DNA from: Hypericum androsaemum
Lineage: Eukaryota; Streptophyta; Magnoliopsida; Malpighiales; Hypericaceae
Direction of reading: 5' to 3'
NCBI GenBank assembly: GCA_963995505.1
Contig: OZ023185.1
Coordinates: forward strand, 13,465,691 to 13,529,690
DNA: 64,000 nucleotides
The notes under the pieces were generated by a model that searched no databases, was not told the origin of the DNA, and was given only the letters and a program-made list of their open reading frames with translations. Positions within the stretch are counted from its first letter, which is position 1; the number at the start of each line of letters is the position of its first letter. A program made the position numbers and the translations under genes. This document shows, one piece after another, positions 33,683 to 44,784 of the stretch.

Positions 33683-34882
33683 TAAACTTTAACCTAATAT
33701 TTTTGCAATAATTGAAGTTGGTCAACGTGGGACTGTTTGTTGCCGACAATATTTTTTTATAGGGCTGTCCTATGCCCCTTTTTTAGGCTTCTGGGTTTTA
33801 TTGTGGACCAACCAGATGGAGTCTTCCACACTTAACTGGGCATAATATCTCTAGTATGGTTTATGGCATTATTTACTTAGCTAGGACCAAAATGTTACCG
33901 TAAACAGCAATATCATTGTCTCTAGTTTTACTTCTTTCGGAATAAAAAAGCACGCCTTATATTGGCAGGAGAGGCAAATAGGTGTGTTTTTGTGTATATA
34001 CATTGTTAGTGGCTGACATGTCTCGTGACGTACGAATAAATTTTGTACTTGTGAAAAAAGATGCAAAAATCTTTCAAAATTGCAACTAAAAGCCTTTAAT
34101 AGGGGCTTTAATTAGCTAATTAATTAATAGTTTTTTGATAGAAAAGTTTTTAACTAATTTTTTGGTTTATACCACATGGAGTGGAATCCGATTAATGGAG
34201 TACTTGACCTTCGCGATTGTAGATGGGTGTAGATTTGGGAGGAATAGGTGTCGTTGTGTTGTCAGGGATACTCTTTTTTCATCATGAATTTTTTCCAAGA
34301 TGACTTTTACCACGATAGATTTTTTAACGAGGTTCACGGCCGTAATTTTATAGTTTTTGATAGAAGGGCTATATCACTTTGGAGGATAGGTCGGGTAGCT
34401 TATTTGTACTTGGGTCTCAATGCTGTTGGTGTATGTCTATCTTGCTTGTCTCGTGCAAGTTGGACGAAGGATGTAAATTGTGTTTGGAGTAATGCAATGT
34501 ACCATTTTACTTCTAAAAAAATACCTAGTATTATATGCTTAATACCAGTAGATCGATTAATCTAGATTTGAGTTAAATAAGACATTTAAAAAGTGGTAAA
34601 GTTTTCATAACAAAAATATTTTAATACTCAAATATTTAAATTAAACTATAACAACTCTATCGTCTTGTTGATAATCGATTAATTAATTATTGCTTCAGAA
34701 TCATCAACCTATGAGCCTGCCGACGTTTTCCAAACTTTTCTTTACGGGGGATTCACCATTTAGAATCTTCCCGACTTCTTTAATATTTACTTACAATTTC
34801 GTCGTGGACTTTTGCACGGTATTGTTTTTGTAAGCTATGAACAAGTAGTTTGATTTTTTTGAAGTATCTAGTTAGGGATACT
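33683..34882. other. AT-rich spacer, no gene seen
   Basis: No gene or clear repeat is recognised. A 105-codon plus-strand open frame (34248-34565) has no family resemblance and AT-rich codon use, and is probably chance. Confidence 0.35.
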
Positions 34883-34993
34883 TGTTAGAATCTCCATATC
34901 CAACCCAAAACCTTAAGACAATGGGTTGGTGAATTTTTCACACTTACAAACTTGCCCCCCACTCGTGTTTTAATCGATGTGGGATTCTCAACA
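34883..34993 (-). repeat. 111-bp TRIM-like LTR
   Basis: On the minus strand it starts TGTTGAGAATCCCACATCG and ends GGAGATTCTAACA, a complete TG...CA LTR of TRIM size. The adjacent minus-strand sequence TTTGAGGGGGCG is a polypurine tract directly upstream, marking this as a 3' LTR. The flanking 5-mers (atact, cgccc) do not match. Confidence 0.7.
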
Positions 34994-35269
34994 CGCCCCC
35001 TCAAACAAGACCCAGACGAAGGAGGTTAGCTTTAGATGCAAACCTGTCCTGGAGAGCTTGCCAAAGAAAACAAGAGATCTTAAAAGGGACAAGGTTGGAC
35101 TACTCCTTGTCCAAAACATATCTGAAGCCAGAGAAAGCTTGGGCATACATGCTACTGACTGAGAAGAGCCCAGAACATTCGAAAGCCCACTTCAGCCGAT
35201 CCTTGCCCGAATTGCTACAGGAAACATTTATTAATACCTAGTTTAACTGATCGAGACATGGCCGTTCCC

Positions 35270-36010
35270 AATCTCTAAGAGGCCTTCTCCAGGATAAGTT
35301 CCAGTACCAAACACCGAGAGAGAGTACCACATCTCGCAAATGACGCACCCTTTAAATTAGATACCAGGAATAAAGAGGGGAACCTATCCATGAGGGGTTG
35401 GTCACACGCCCAAACATCTTCCCAGAAGCCAGTGCCTTCAACATTTTTGATCGACATAGAACACCCTTCTCTGAGCTTGCCAGGGACCAGAGAATTATCT
35501 AGAGCGAGCTTGACATTGGAAGCCCAAACTCCACAATTCCTTGTACGGCACCTTCGAAATAGGAATAGGGAGAGCGGTACTTCGCCAAAAACCATGAATA
35601 CCTGACACTACCTTGGCCCAAAGTATATCCTGATTATTAATAAAATGCGGGATCCACTTAGAAAGAAGAGCTTCATTTCGGATGCCCAGTCTAGAAATTC
35701 CAAGCCCGCCATTATCAATAGGCAGAGATATGTTGTCCCTGGATATCCAGCACAACTTTCGATGATCGATGCTGCCCGACCAAAAGAACCTCCTCATTTT
35801 AGATACAAAAGAAAACTGAACACCCACAAGAACTTTAAATAATGAAAAGTAGTAAGTGGGGAGACTCTCAAGAACTACTTTAATCATAGTGATTCTGCCC
35901 CCTAACGATAGAAGGGAGCCCTTCCAATTGGACAATCTTTTATCGAAGAGTGGAAGGATAGGCTGCCTAGAGCAAACCCGATTCATCAGAGCTCTAATAT
36001 GAAGCCCTAA
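35270..36010 (-). pseudogene. LINE (L1-like) ORF2 fragment, 3' part
   Basis: Minus-strand frames read LSNWKGSLLSLGGRITMIK, VLESLPTYYFSLFKV, MRRFFWSG and WISRDNISLPIDNGGLGI. These are the conserved blocks just after the reverse transcriptase of plant LINEs. A second frame (35275-35595) gives GTGFWEDVWACDQPL, the following zf-RVT-like region. Frames are shifted between the two, and both ends are cut. Confidence 0.85.
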
Positions 36011-36084
36011 GAAGAATCAAAGGCGGCCCACCATTCACTCAACCTGATAGCAAAATCTTTCTCCTTGAGCCAATGGTTAACAAA

Positions 36085-36138
36085 TCTGAAAGATTTTGGC
36101 CCCCAGTTAAGCCGCTCAAAGATTTTGGCCCCCAGTTA
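36085..36138. repeat. Tandem duplication of 27 bp
   Basis: The stretch aaagattttggcccccagtt occurs twice in succession, separated by aagccgctc. Confidence 0.8.
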
Positions 36139-36215
36139 AGCCCCAAGGCCTTAAGGTTTTGGGTTGGATATGGAGATTCTAACATGGTATCAGAGCGGGT
36201 TGATCCCGTGCCCAT
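36139..36215 (+). repeat. LTR end with tRNA-Met primer-binding site
   Basis: ggccttaaggttttgggttg leads into ggagattctaaca, the same LTR end as at 34883 but in the opposite orientation. It is followed at once by TGGTATCAGAGCGGG, the initiator-tRNA primer-binding sequence. It is a truncated 5' end of a short-LTR element on the plus strand. Confidence 0.65.
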
Positions 36216-36817
36216 TGTTGAACTCACACGACCCCCATTTCTCGCACGTTGGTGAATTCAAAGCCCGTGCCGCACTTTGGTGAAGTCAAAGCCAGTGCAA
36301 TCTTCGACCCGTTGACGTGAAGCCAAAAAAAGATGGCGTTTCAGAATGTGCATATTAAAGAAATTATTCATTTCTAGATGGTATAATATTTTTTTAATAC
36401 CGCACAGACACTCATTGAACTGACTAATCTAGGTTCGAATTAGATAAAAACTTTGGAAGGTGGTGAAACTCTCCCATCATGTATTAAAAATTGCTGTATT
36501 AGAAGGATCGAACTTGAGACCTGGTTAAGATAGAGCAACTAAATATTAGTTGGATAATATAATATATTCCTCCATTTGAGAAAAAATAATTCTTGATGAA
36601 TCGTTCTGGAGCAAACCAGAATCTGCAGGCTGCATGTGAAGAGTATAGAGCCGCCTGCGACCCAGATTCAAGAGCCCCATTAAAGCAATCTTGTACTGCA
36701 CACAGACGTTTTAAAGAACATCCTTGCTACCTTCTGCAACAAATTCAGGGCTTTCTACTCTAGCCAAAAAGATGAATCAAAGCCTTGGCCCGTCTCTGCA
36801 TCACAGGAAAACAAATT
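36216..36817. other. Spacer, no certain gene
   Basis: The minus strand near 36760-36800 shows an acceptor-like tgatgcag followed by an open stretch (GQGFDSSFWLE). No confident gene call is possible. Confidence 0.3.
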
Positions 36818-37044
36818 TGAGTCCTATTAGAAATCATTGTAAATAGCTAATCATTATGCACTTTAGTTTCAAACTAGGAAACTAGCAATTGCAACTTGGC
36901 ACGATTGCAACCTTTCAACGAAAAGAATTGGCATAATTGCTTAAATAAAATTTCCCCCCAACTCATGTGTAAAAGCTCTAAAGGCTCGTCAACAAAATCA
37001 CAAGTTGTTGAGATCATTTATACAAACACTCGCAAGAAATTTCA
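36818..37044 (+). repeat. 5' LTR of the relic Copia
   Basis: It is 227 bp, starting TGAGTCCTATTAG and ending AGAAATTTCA. Confidence 0.75.
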
Positions 37045-37139
37045 TAGTATCAGAGCAAATGGTTGAAAATGCAACCACTGATTCTACTGCCACAAAGCAG
37101 ACTTCAAACACCACTAGAAAAATTATCCATCATTGAGAG

Positions 37140-38230
37140 TGATTCAAGCATAAACATCAAAATTACACTCATTCCCCTAAATGGACATAATTATCTGTCA
37201 TGGGAAAGAGTTGCAAGGATGCCTTGAATACTAAGAGTATGCTAGGCTACATTACCGTCAGAATTCCACCTCTGATTAATGGAGAAAGTGAGGAATTTGG
37301 GAAATGGGAAGCTAATGACTAGTTGGTCATGGGTTAGACCTAAACTCCCTTGATCCTAAGATCTATGATGTTTTCTCAAACACATCATTCAACTATGGGT
37401 ACAATCAAGGAGACGTATGGACCCAGAGAAAACCTCTTTACAGTCTATGAGCTAAAGAAAAAACTTGCTGAAAATAAGCAAGGAGATGTCTCTTTTGCTG
37501 AGCATCTTGGAAAGATGAAAAGCATGTGGGATGAGGTTGCCATTGATAGGCCACCAACCAGTGATCGTGTCACTATTCAAGATCTTTTATTGATCAATTT
37601 ACTAGAACTACTTGGTTATATCTACTAAAACACAAAACTGAAGTGTTGAATGTATTTAAAGAATTCAAGAAAATGGTTTCAACCAAATTTGAGAAAAAAT
37701 TTAAGATTGTAAAGATTGATAATGACACAGAATACTTGAATCTTTCCAGACAACTAAAAGAGCTACGAATAATACACCAAAAGTCCTGCACCTACACTCT
37801 ACAAAAAAACGGAGTGGCTCAAAGGAAGAACAACCACCTACTTGAGGTAGCTAAGGCAATCAAATTTCAAACGAATGTCCCTAAAACTTATTGGTCTGAT
37901 GCAATACATATTGTATGCTACCTAATAAAATAGAACTCCTAGCAAGTTTCTTCTAGGGCTTGGTATCATAAACATGGCAATGTATTGGGCTGATTATACA
38001 TTGTTCATCCTCAACGATTTTGACCATAAAATTGTGGTACGCATGCATGTTGATGACATTATTATAACTGGTAACAGCTTCGAAGGCATCGATAATCTAA
38101 AACTAACTTTAAAAAGTAAGTTTGATATCAAAGACCTTGGTTGACTCAAATACTTTCTTGGCATTGAGTTTTCCCACTCAAAAAAGGGAATACATCTGTG
38201 TTAAAGGAAATATTTCCTTACTAAAAGAAA
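37140..38230 (+). pseudogene. Relic Copia gag, integrase and reverse transcriptase pieces
   Basis: A gag segment (ETYGPRENLFTVYELKKKL, then GKMKSMWDEV; 37350-37628) is followed after a deletion by an integrase piece (37643-37933: IVKIDNDTEY, QKNGVAQRKN). A reverse transcriptase piece follows near 37995-38215 (VVRMHVDDIIITGNS, LKSKFDIKDLG, YFLGIEF). MHVDD corresponds to the YVDD active site. Many stops and internal deletions are present. Confidence 0.8.
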
Positions 38231-38340
38231 CCTTGAAAACTATGTTGTCAATCTTATATAGTGCCGCGTAGTGACGACCCCACTAAAATGCTATAGCGGT
38301 ATAGCCGCTATTGCAAAGACTAAAAATTAGTGTATAAAGT

Positions 38341-40185
38341 TGTTATGTGGGGATGAGCTTACTAACATAAGAGGACTAGTTCGGGTCCGGATATATTTAC
38401 CGTTTATTCCTATTAGTAGTCTTTCCCTTTCGTATTTCTCATTCCAAATTAGTAAATGTTCCTAATTCGTTGTAAGCGTTTGCCTATATAATGTCACGCT
38501 ACCTTAGGGTTATGCAATCAAGAAATAATACAAGAAGTCTCTTTTATCTTCCCCTCTCCCCCTCTCTTCTATCTTTCACAACGTCCAAGGAGCCACAACA
38601 GCGCCTAGACGTCGTCGTCGAGGTCGTAAGCCTCCGCCTTCAGTTCCACACAGCTACAACCTACGTAGCACTCAGATTCGTACCAATTTGGTATTAGAAC
38701 CACTTCTGCCGGCCGACATGCCCAGCTTCGGCGACGAGGCTGGCGACGGGTCCACGACCCAACTGCTGCAATTCATGGCGCAGATGCAAAATCAGAAGGG
38801 CAACATGTTACAGCGGCTCAAAGCTCTGGAGAAGCAACCCGACGACGGGTCCAGTAGCGCACATCAACAATCGCCCGTCCTTCCAACAACGGTGACATCA
38901 CCGACTGCCAATCCGACCCAGACCAGCTCGATACAGACCCACCCGACCCAGACCTGGCCCAACACGCAAAACGCCGCTGCTCGTGGTGCTCAACCCCTGC
39001 TACTAGCGACTCGTGACTACCAACAAGGCTCCCATCTTCTGCGATACTCAGCACCGTACGCAGGGTACCCACCCGCAGTTGCCTTCCCGTCGGTAACAAA
39101 ACAGTACCCAACTGGGGAAACGACTGAACTCAAAGAGACACATATGGGGAACCACAACTGGAGGAGGAGCGAGAGTTCCCTGTTACTATAAGTTCGAGTT
39201 TTTGACTTTTGATGAGAAAGAAGACCCACACGCGCGGCTGAACCATTGCAAGCAATTCTTTTGCGGTCCACGAACCCCCGAGGCGGACAAGGTTTGGTTG
39301 GCCTCATACCACCTTATAGGGATCACGCAACATTGGTATTTCCAGCTCGAGTGTGACTACGGACCACCCATGTGGCCTAACTTTGTCGAGCTCTATAACC
39401 AGCAATTCAGGCCCCACCCCAAAAGCAACTACTTAGATGAACTCGCTAGACTGTCGAATCCAGTACGATGTAGAAGTACCAGGAGCAATTCTAAGCTTTG
39501 AAGGGTCAACACCCTATCCCCGCAACACAAGGTGGAGCTATTCACCGCCAGGCTGCCTAGCCCACTTTAGACCGACGTCGAATTGCTGAACCCGTTGGAC
39601 CTTCAAGATGCCACAAGTCTGGCTCATGCCTACGAGCGTTAGACAATTTCAAAAAGTCAACCATCAGCGATAGGACTTCCGCGAGGGTGCCAAATTGGCC
39701 ATGGGCATCTACACCCATTTCGATCGGCCCAGAGACACCCGCCGCAGCCACAGGGGGCCCAGCCCCAGCTACTCCAGGATGCCTCTGACGCTTGTCTCCC
39801 ACCGAATTGGCGGATCGAAGACAACAACGCATGTGCTACAACTGCGATGAGCAGTACGTACGCAGACACCGATGCCAACAACTATTCTACATCGAGGTCG
39901 AGAACTACAAAGTAGAGGGGGACATCGATGCCACCGCCGAGCCGAGATAACACACTTTCGGATTTCCAGCTCGAGGGCGAGCTGTTTCCCCGAGGATGGG
40001 AGATATGTTATGTGGGGACGAGCTTACCAACGTAGGAGGACTAGTTCGGGTCTAGATACGTCGACCGTTTAGGAAGTATGACTTACCAAGGAGCCACAAC
40101 GGCAATTGATATCGGCGTCGATGTCGTATGTCTCTGCCTTCAGTTCTGCACAGCTACACCCAACATATCACTCAAATTAATACCA
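38341..40185 (+). mobile_element. Gypsy-like element without pol, nested
   Basis: The 5' LTR is 38341-38685 (TGTTATGTGGGGATGAGC ... TACCA). The shortened 3' LTR is 40016-40185. After the 5' LTR comes TGGTATTAGAACC, a primer-binding site variant, and a purine tract GAGGATGGGAGATA precedes the 3' LTR. Between them only gag is found. The element is therefore a non-autonomous or deleted member. The flanking 5-mers (aaagt, attaa) do not match. Confidence 0.75.
38718..39500 (+). pseudogene. Gypsy-type gag remnant
   Basis: From the ATG at 38718 the frame is a Gln/Pro/Thr-rich leader with a short coiled stretch (FMAQMQNQKGNMLQRLKAL), interrupted by a stop at 39191. The retrotrans_gag core follows in another frame (39202-39501) with HARLNHCKQFFCG, KVWLASYHLIGITQHWYFQL and WPNFVELYNQQF. 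A later region (39850-39950) keeps a possible zinc-knuckle trace (CYNCDEQYVRRHRCQQ) and runs into the 3' LTR. No protease or polymerase follows. Confidence 0.75.
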
Positions 40186-40219
40186 ATTAAACATAAATAT
40201 TCAAAAATAGAAAAATATA

Positions 40220-40302
40220 CAAAATTAAAGAGACCATCATACTTAATAATTATAATCAACTTTGTCAAAATTAAAGAGATCCCCATACTTAATAATTATA
40301 AG
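40220..40302. repeat. 46-bp tandem duplication
   Basis: caaaattaaagag...catacttaataattata is present at 40220 and again at 40266. Confidence 0.75.
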
Positions 40303-40505
40303 GGCAAATTACCCTCAGGTCCATGGTCTATGTCATAATTATGGGTAGTGTCCCTGCTATTCAAAAAAATATTTTTCCGTCCCCGCTCTTTGTAAAAATA
40401 TTGGTCTCGGGTCCCTGGATGACGTCATCACTCGATTTTCTCTTTTTTTGTCATATGAAATGACCTTTATACCATTGGAATTAAAAAAATAAGATAACTC
40501 TTCCA
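40302..40505. mobile_element. Single MULE terminal repeat
   Basis: It starts GGGCAAATTACCCTCAGGTC and contains ctcgggtccctgg, TGACGTCA (40420-40427), and gtcatatgaaatgacc, matching the ends of the 4595 and 14031 elements. CT-rich sequence resembling a captured leader follows to about 40560. No inverted partner is found before the LTR relic at 40732, so the other end is lost or cut. Confidence 0.7.
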
Positions 40506-40731
40506 TCTCTCCTCTCTCCTCCCCTTCTCTCCTTCATCCCCCTCGTCTCTCCCCTCCTAATATCCCCACTGTTTCTCCACGGCATAGAGACATTGATCAA
40601 GGTCATTGATCTCCCGAGTATCTATTGGTTTTGTTTCTCCATGGCTTTCATTAATTAGGCAAGCGTGATTTACTCGCCCTCTTCACCTGAGCCCAGCATG
40701 GTTGATGCACGATTTGACTCTAATACCAAAT

Positions 40732-41128
40732 TGATAGAACCCGAAAAGAAAGAAATAGATATAGGGAAGACTTATTATTATTTTGCTTGATGAATAAACC
40801 CTAAGGTGCCAAGGCAATATATATCGCCTTCCTAATCAATAGCCTAATAACAAAAACATCCACTCTTTCCGTTATAGCAGTATAATCGGTATAGCGGAAA
40901 ACCAGTGATATTTTCTGTGCAGCAAAGTTGACATGCCGTACCGGCTTTCGTAGCGGCAACCCCAATTTCCAATACATAATAGCGGTATAGTGCCGCTATA
41001 TCGGTTATTTAACAAAATTGCCCGCTACTAACTAAATAGAGAAATACTAAATAGTAGATACTGAATAGGGAATACGAAACCGCTAACTAATATGAATAGA
41101 ACTAATGAAGCCTCGAGAACCCCTAACA
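40732..41128 (-). repeat. LTR relic with primer-binding site
   Basis: On the minus strand it runs from TGTTAGGGGTTCTCGAGG to GGGTTCTATCA and is followed by TTGGTATTAGAGTC, a primer-binding site. It is one LTR of an otherwise missing element. It contains small palindromic words such as agcggtatagtgccgct also seen near 38295. Confidence 0.6.
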
Positions 41129-41183
41129 CATAAAATCTAATTGATGACTTAGGCTTCACGCAAGAAGGAGCTATGCTCATGTT

Positions 41184-41432
41184 TGTGATAATCAATCAGC
41201 AGCACACATAGCTGCTAATCCAGTCTATCATGAAAGAACCAAACATATTCAGATAAACTGTCATTTTGTAAGAGAGAAGGTTCAAAGCAAAGAAATTGCT
41301 AACCTTTTATTTGCAGCAAATAACAAGCAACTAATATTCACTAAGGCTCTAAATTCTAGTCATTTTCAACATGCCTCTAACAAGTTGGGTTTGTACAACT
41401 TGAAGGGGGGTGTTGAAATATCTAATGATTAA
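41184..41432 (+). pseudogene. RNase H end of the relic Copia
   Basis: The frame reads [20 protein letters not shown], then [14 protein letters not shown], ending [16 protein letters not shown] before a TAA at 41430-41432. This is the C-terminal RNase H block of Copia polyproteins, in the same orientation as the pieces at 37140-38230. Confidence 0.85.
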
Positions 41433-41682
41433 TTACTAACTATTGTTGTTTGACCTTCTGCAAACGTCTAGTAGTTCTACAGAATTTAAGTATTTTGCAA
41501 TACACTCAAGAACACTGTTGTAGATTGCTAAGGTTGAAAGAGCATTGAGGATCCATGTAAACATCATCCCTGATGTTCATAGTTGTCTAAAGAACAATAG
41601 ATCACAGAAAAGAATCATGACGATCATGTTGATATTATACATCAAGTGACTGAGCCTATAGCTCAGATCGGTCAATAGATTA

Positions 41683-41864
41683 TGTTAGTCCTATTAGGAA
41701 TCATTGTAAATAGCTAATCATTAGCCATACACTTTAGTTTCAAACTAGGAAACTAGCCGTTGCATTTGCAACGGCCAGAATTAGCAGAATTGCTTAAACA
41801 ATTCCCCCCTCTAACTCATGTATAAAAAGCTCATCATTAATACAAGCACTCACCAGAAATTTCA
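41683..41864 (+). repeat. 3' LTR of the relic Copia
   Basis: It is 182 bp, shorter than the 5' LTR through internal gaps. It ends AGAAATTTCA directly against coding sequence of the MBD8-like gene. Confidence 0.75.
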
Positions 41865-44345
41865 CCTCTGTCCATTTTGGAAGATTGAAGCGAAAAGTTT
41901 GGAGAAGTTATACCATTTCTACCAAAATTAGTATAACCATGACCCGTGCATTTGGGATAGTTCATCTCAGAGTAGTCCTTGCCATTTCCAGCATCCAATG
42001 AGCTCAACACATCACCTGTAAAAACACTGTCGTTGCAAGGACTTGTTCTGCCAACTCCATTCCTCACCTCCACCTTAGGGTTGTTACTGTCACTAGATTT
42101 GGCTGAATTACCACCAAAGATACCAGCAGAAACACTCCTTTTAGATTCACAATAGGGGACACCAGAAGTATTGGACATACAACTACCAGTCACTGCAACA
42201 GAATGATCGGCCCCCACATGTTTTGGAACCTCCATTATGTCACGAGGAATACCAGATGTTGAAGGTGCAATTCTCTTCTGAATGGTTGCTACTCGACCTG
42301 AAGATGAAAGTCTCTTTACATAGTCTTTTATGTGGACCCCAAGGTGACCATAGAAACGCTGCCTTTCCTTATACATTTTGTTACAAAATTGACACTCGTA
42401 GTTTCCATTCTTAACTACCCCTTCCTCAGCCATCAACATTTCGAGTCTAGGTCCCTTTCTCTGATGGGATAAAAACAAGTGATGTAGCAAATAATCCGGC
42501 TCATCATAACTCATTGTACATTTATGACATCTGTACTTCATTCTTTTCTGGCAATGCTCGTGATCTACACTCGACAGGGTTGCTTGCTTCTTACATGTAG
42601 TAGTCGTAGAAGCAACAGGCCTAGCTGAGTCCCAAGGAGGATTAGGCCAATTATGTTCATCTTCAACCTGCAAGCCATTTTGTTAATGAAATGAACTGAC
42701 GGGGGAATCTTAAAAACCAAAAACATAGTATAGAAACAGACATACATTCCCACTTTGTAACTTGTCAAACATTTCATTGCTACAACCAGAATGATAAGTG
42801 TTCGAAAGCTGGCTCGCATCATGCACTCTAGAGAAAGAATCCAAATAGGATAAAGCTTCATGATAGGATGCAAACTGCTGTCCACCAGGGCTGAATAGAG
42901 TCAATTAGCCAAATTAAGAAATCTGGGTAAGAATCACTAAAGCAAAGAGGCAAAATAAACAGACAGGAAAAGATAATGACGAGCAAAACAAAAAAGGGGC
43001 AGATCTAGCAGTCAGCCAGTCATGACATAGTAGCCGTAAGAATATCCCACCATGAACTATCTGATACTAAAGTATGTTCAAGCCTCGGACGACCTTAGTT
43101 ATATTTTCAATAGAAGGCAGAGAAATTTTACAAAGCAAAACTTCAAGTGATGCAACCACATGATGCACAGAATTGAGAAATCTGCGCAAAATCTTTAAAA
43201 TGGAGAAAATCACCTGAACAAGACCCAAGTACCAAAACGAAATGGTCATATCACAATTCTAAAAAAAATGCCCCCTGCAAACTGAATAACAAAAACTAGT
43301 ATACATGAACCAGCACTTCAAGAAATTCCTACCGAACTTCAAGAACAGCAGAATTCAACGCCGGGCCTTTCTAGAACAGATGTACCAACTTACAAAAAAT
43401 AGTCATTCTCACATTCTAGTCCTCTTCTGCAAATACAAGAAAAAAGAAATAAAGAGAAAGGGTAAACCTTATGTAACAGGAGCAAGTCAGCCAGAAGAAT
43501 GACACCCTCTTCATGAGGCAAAGCTTGATCCTCCACCCACTAGGCAGCCACTGCCCGAGCCGGAAGGCATCCACAACCTTCCTCTTCCTCTTGTTGCTAG
43601 CCCACTCCCCTCCCACCCCTGCCAGGAACTCCACCAGCTCGGCCTCAGTACTCATTCCATTGATCCCCCTCTTCAACTCTACCTGGTAGGGGTCCTGCTT
43701 CCTGGCCACCAGCCCTAACTCAACCTCACAGTTCCCTTCCCCACCCACATTACTCTCCGCTGAAGCGCCCTTAACCTCATCCCTAACATTGGGAGGTCTC
43801 CTCGGGTTCTCGACCTCCCCAGCGACTAGGCCAATCACGTCACTGGAAGGGCGCAACAGCGGGTATTCCCGGTTGAGAATAGGGACTGGGCCAAGGTCGC
43901 CAGAACCGTCAAGGGCAGTTCCGTAATTACCACTAATTTCCACGCCACCGGTTCCAGCGTCCTCCTCCTCATCTCCTCGCTCGGCAAAACCGCCAAGGTC
44001 AGTTCCGTAATTACATCCAACTTGTCCATCGCGAAACAGGGACTTGAGGAGAGACGCGATCTCGGTGTTATCCTCGTCGAGGGGCTGACTTAGGAATTTT
44101 GGCGGCGGAAACGCCGCGCGGGCCGGAGCGAGGCGGAGGCGGAGGCGGGAGAAGGTCTGGCGGCGACTACCGGCTGACTCGTTGAACACGGATTTGTCGA
44201 TTTTAGGGTTCGCGCGAGAGACGGCGTCGTTTTGGGGGGAGGCGGCGAGGGCGAGGAGATCAGCTTGGGAAAGGAAGCGTAGGTCTATCAGAGGGAGGGA
44301 GTTCCGGTGAAGGCGGCGGTTATTGTTCCTCGCCGTTGCGTCCAT
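41837..44345 (-). CDS. MBD8-like protein with C2H2 fingers, 3' end truncated
   Basis: Three exons (44345-43468, 42890-42746, 42667 onward) join in phase. Residues about 17-70 (LPLIDLRFLSQADLL, then PKIDKSVFNESAGSRR) match the conserved start of plant methyl-CpG-binding-domain protein 8 and its relatives. An MBD-like segment spans exons 1 and 2 (WLPSGWRIKL ... SPGGQQFASYHEALSYL). Two C2H2 fingers lie in exon 3 (YRCHKC...H...H near 386-409 and YECQFCNKMY...H...H near 431-453). Such proteins are nuclear and thought to bind chromatin. Native sequence stops at 41865, where a Copia LTR begins; the frame reads 9 codons into the LTR to a stop at 41837, giving 617 residues. Relatives usually have a longer C-terminal region. 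The exon 1 donor (GTTTACC) is weak. Confidence 0.82.
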
Positions 44346-44784
44346 TAGAGTGTTTCTGTTTACTTATTATTATTATTTTTTGGTTATTGGAGAGAGAGGC
44401 TAGACGACAGCGAGAGAAGGGACCCGGGAGATTGTTTGGATTCGGGTTCTGTCGGTCTTGCGGCTATTAGGAGATTCCACACTTTTATTGACATGTTGTT
44501 GAGTGTGTTTTTTGAAATAGATTTTATTCAGCAATAATATCCTTCATATATAAATATTAAATTGGAAAGTCCGAGTAACGTAGTACATCAAGGTCTGGTG
44601 GATGACATCCGGAAGAAGCGTAGAATGTCTACAAGTTTTGCTAACCTAATCAGCAACCGAGTCTTGCCTTATGGTGATTACGCTAATATTATAAAAAGGT
44701 AGACTACTTAAAGAATGTCTAAGATTCTTTATAAGGAGTTCAAGTTCCCAATCAACCAAAGGATCCGGATCACGAGAAAATGTG
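44346..44784. other. Promoter side of the MBD8-like gene
   Basis: GA-rich leader sequence follows the ATG upstream (44385-44425), then AT-rich DNA up to the LINE remnant. No other feature is recognised. Confidence 0.35.

Larger units (their letters stand above)
36818..41864 (+). mobile_element. Relic Copia, host of a nested Gypsy-like element
   Basis: The 5' LTR (36818-37044) and 3' LTR (41683-41864) share cctattag-aatcattgtaa, ctaatcatta, ctttagtttcaaactagga and the ending agaaatttca. TAGTATCAGAGC, a changed primer-binding site, follows the 5' LTR. Interior pieces in order are a gag core, an integrase segment, a reverse transcriptase segment and an RNase H end. About 2.9 kb of later insertions separate the reverse transcriptase and RNase H pieces. 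The 3' LTR abuts the MBD8-like exon at 41865. No flanking duplication is visible. Confidence 0.8.

Noticed and set aside
34248..34565. Plus-strand 105-codon open frame
   Set aside because: AT-rich chance composition without recognisable motifs or neighbours that would suggest a gene.
40302..41140. A complete MULE beginning at 40302
   Set aside because: Only one terminal repeat was found; no inverted partner occurs before unrelated LTR sequence, so it was called as a single end.
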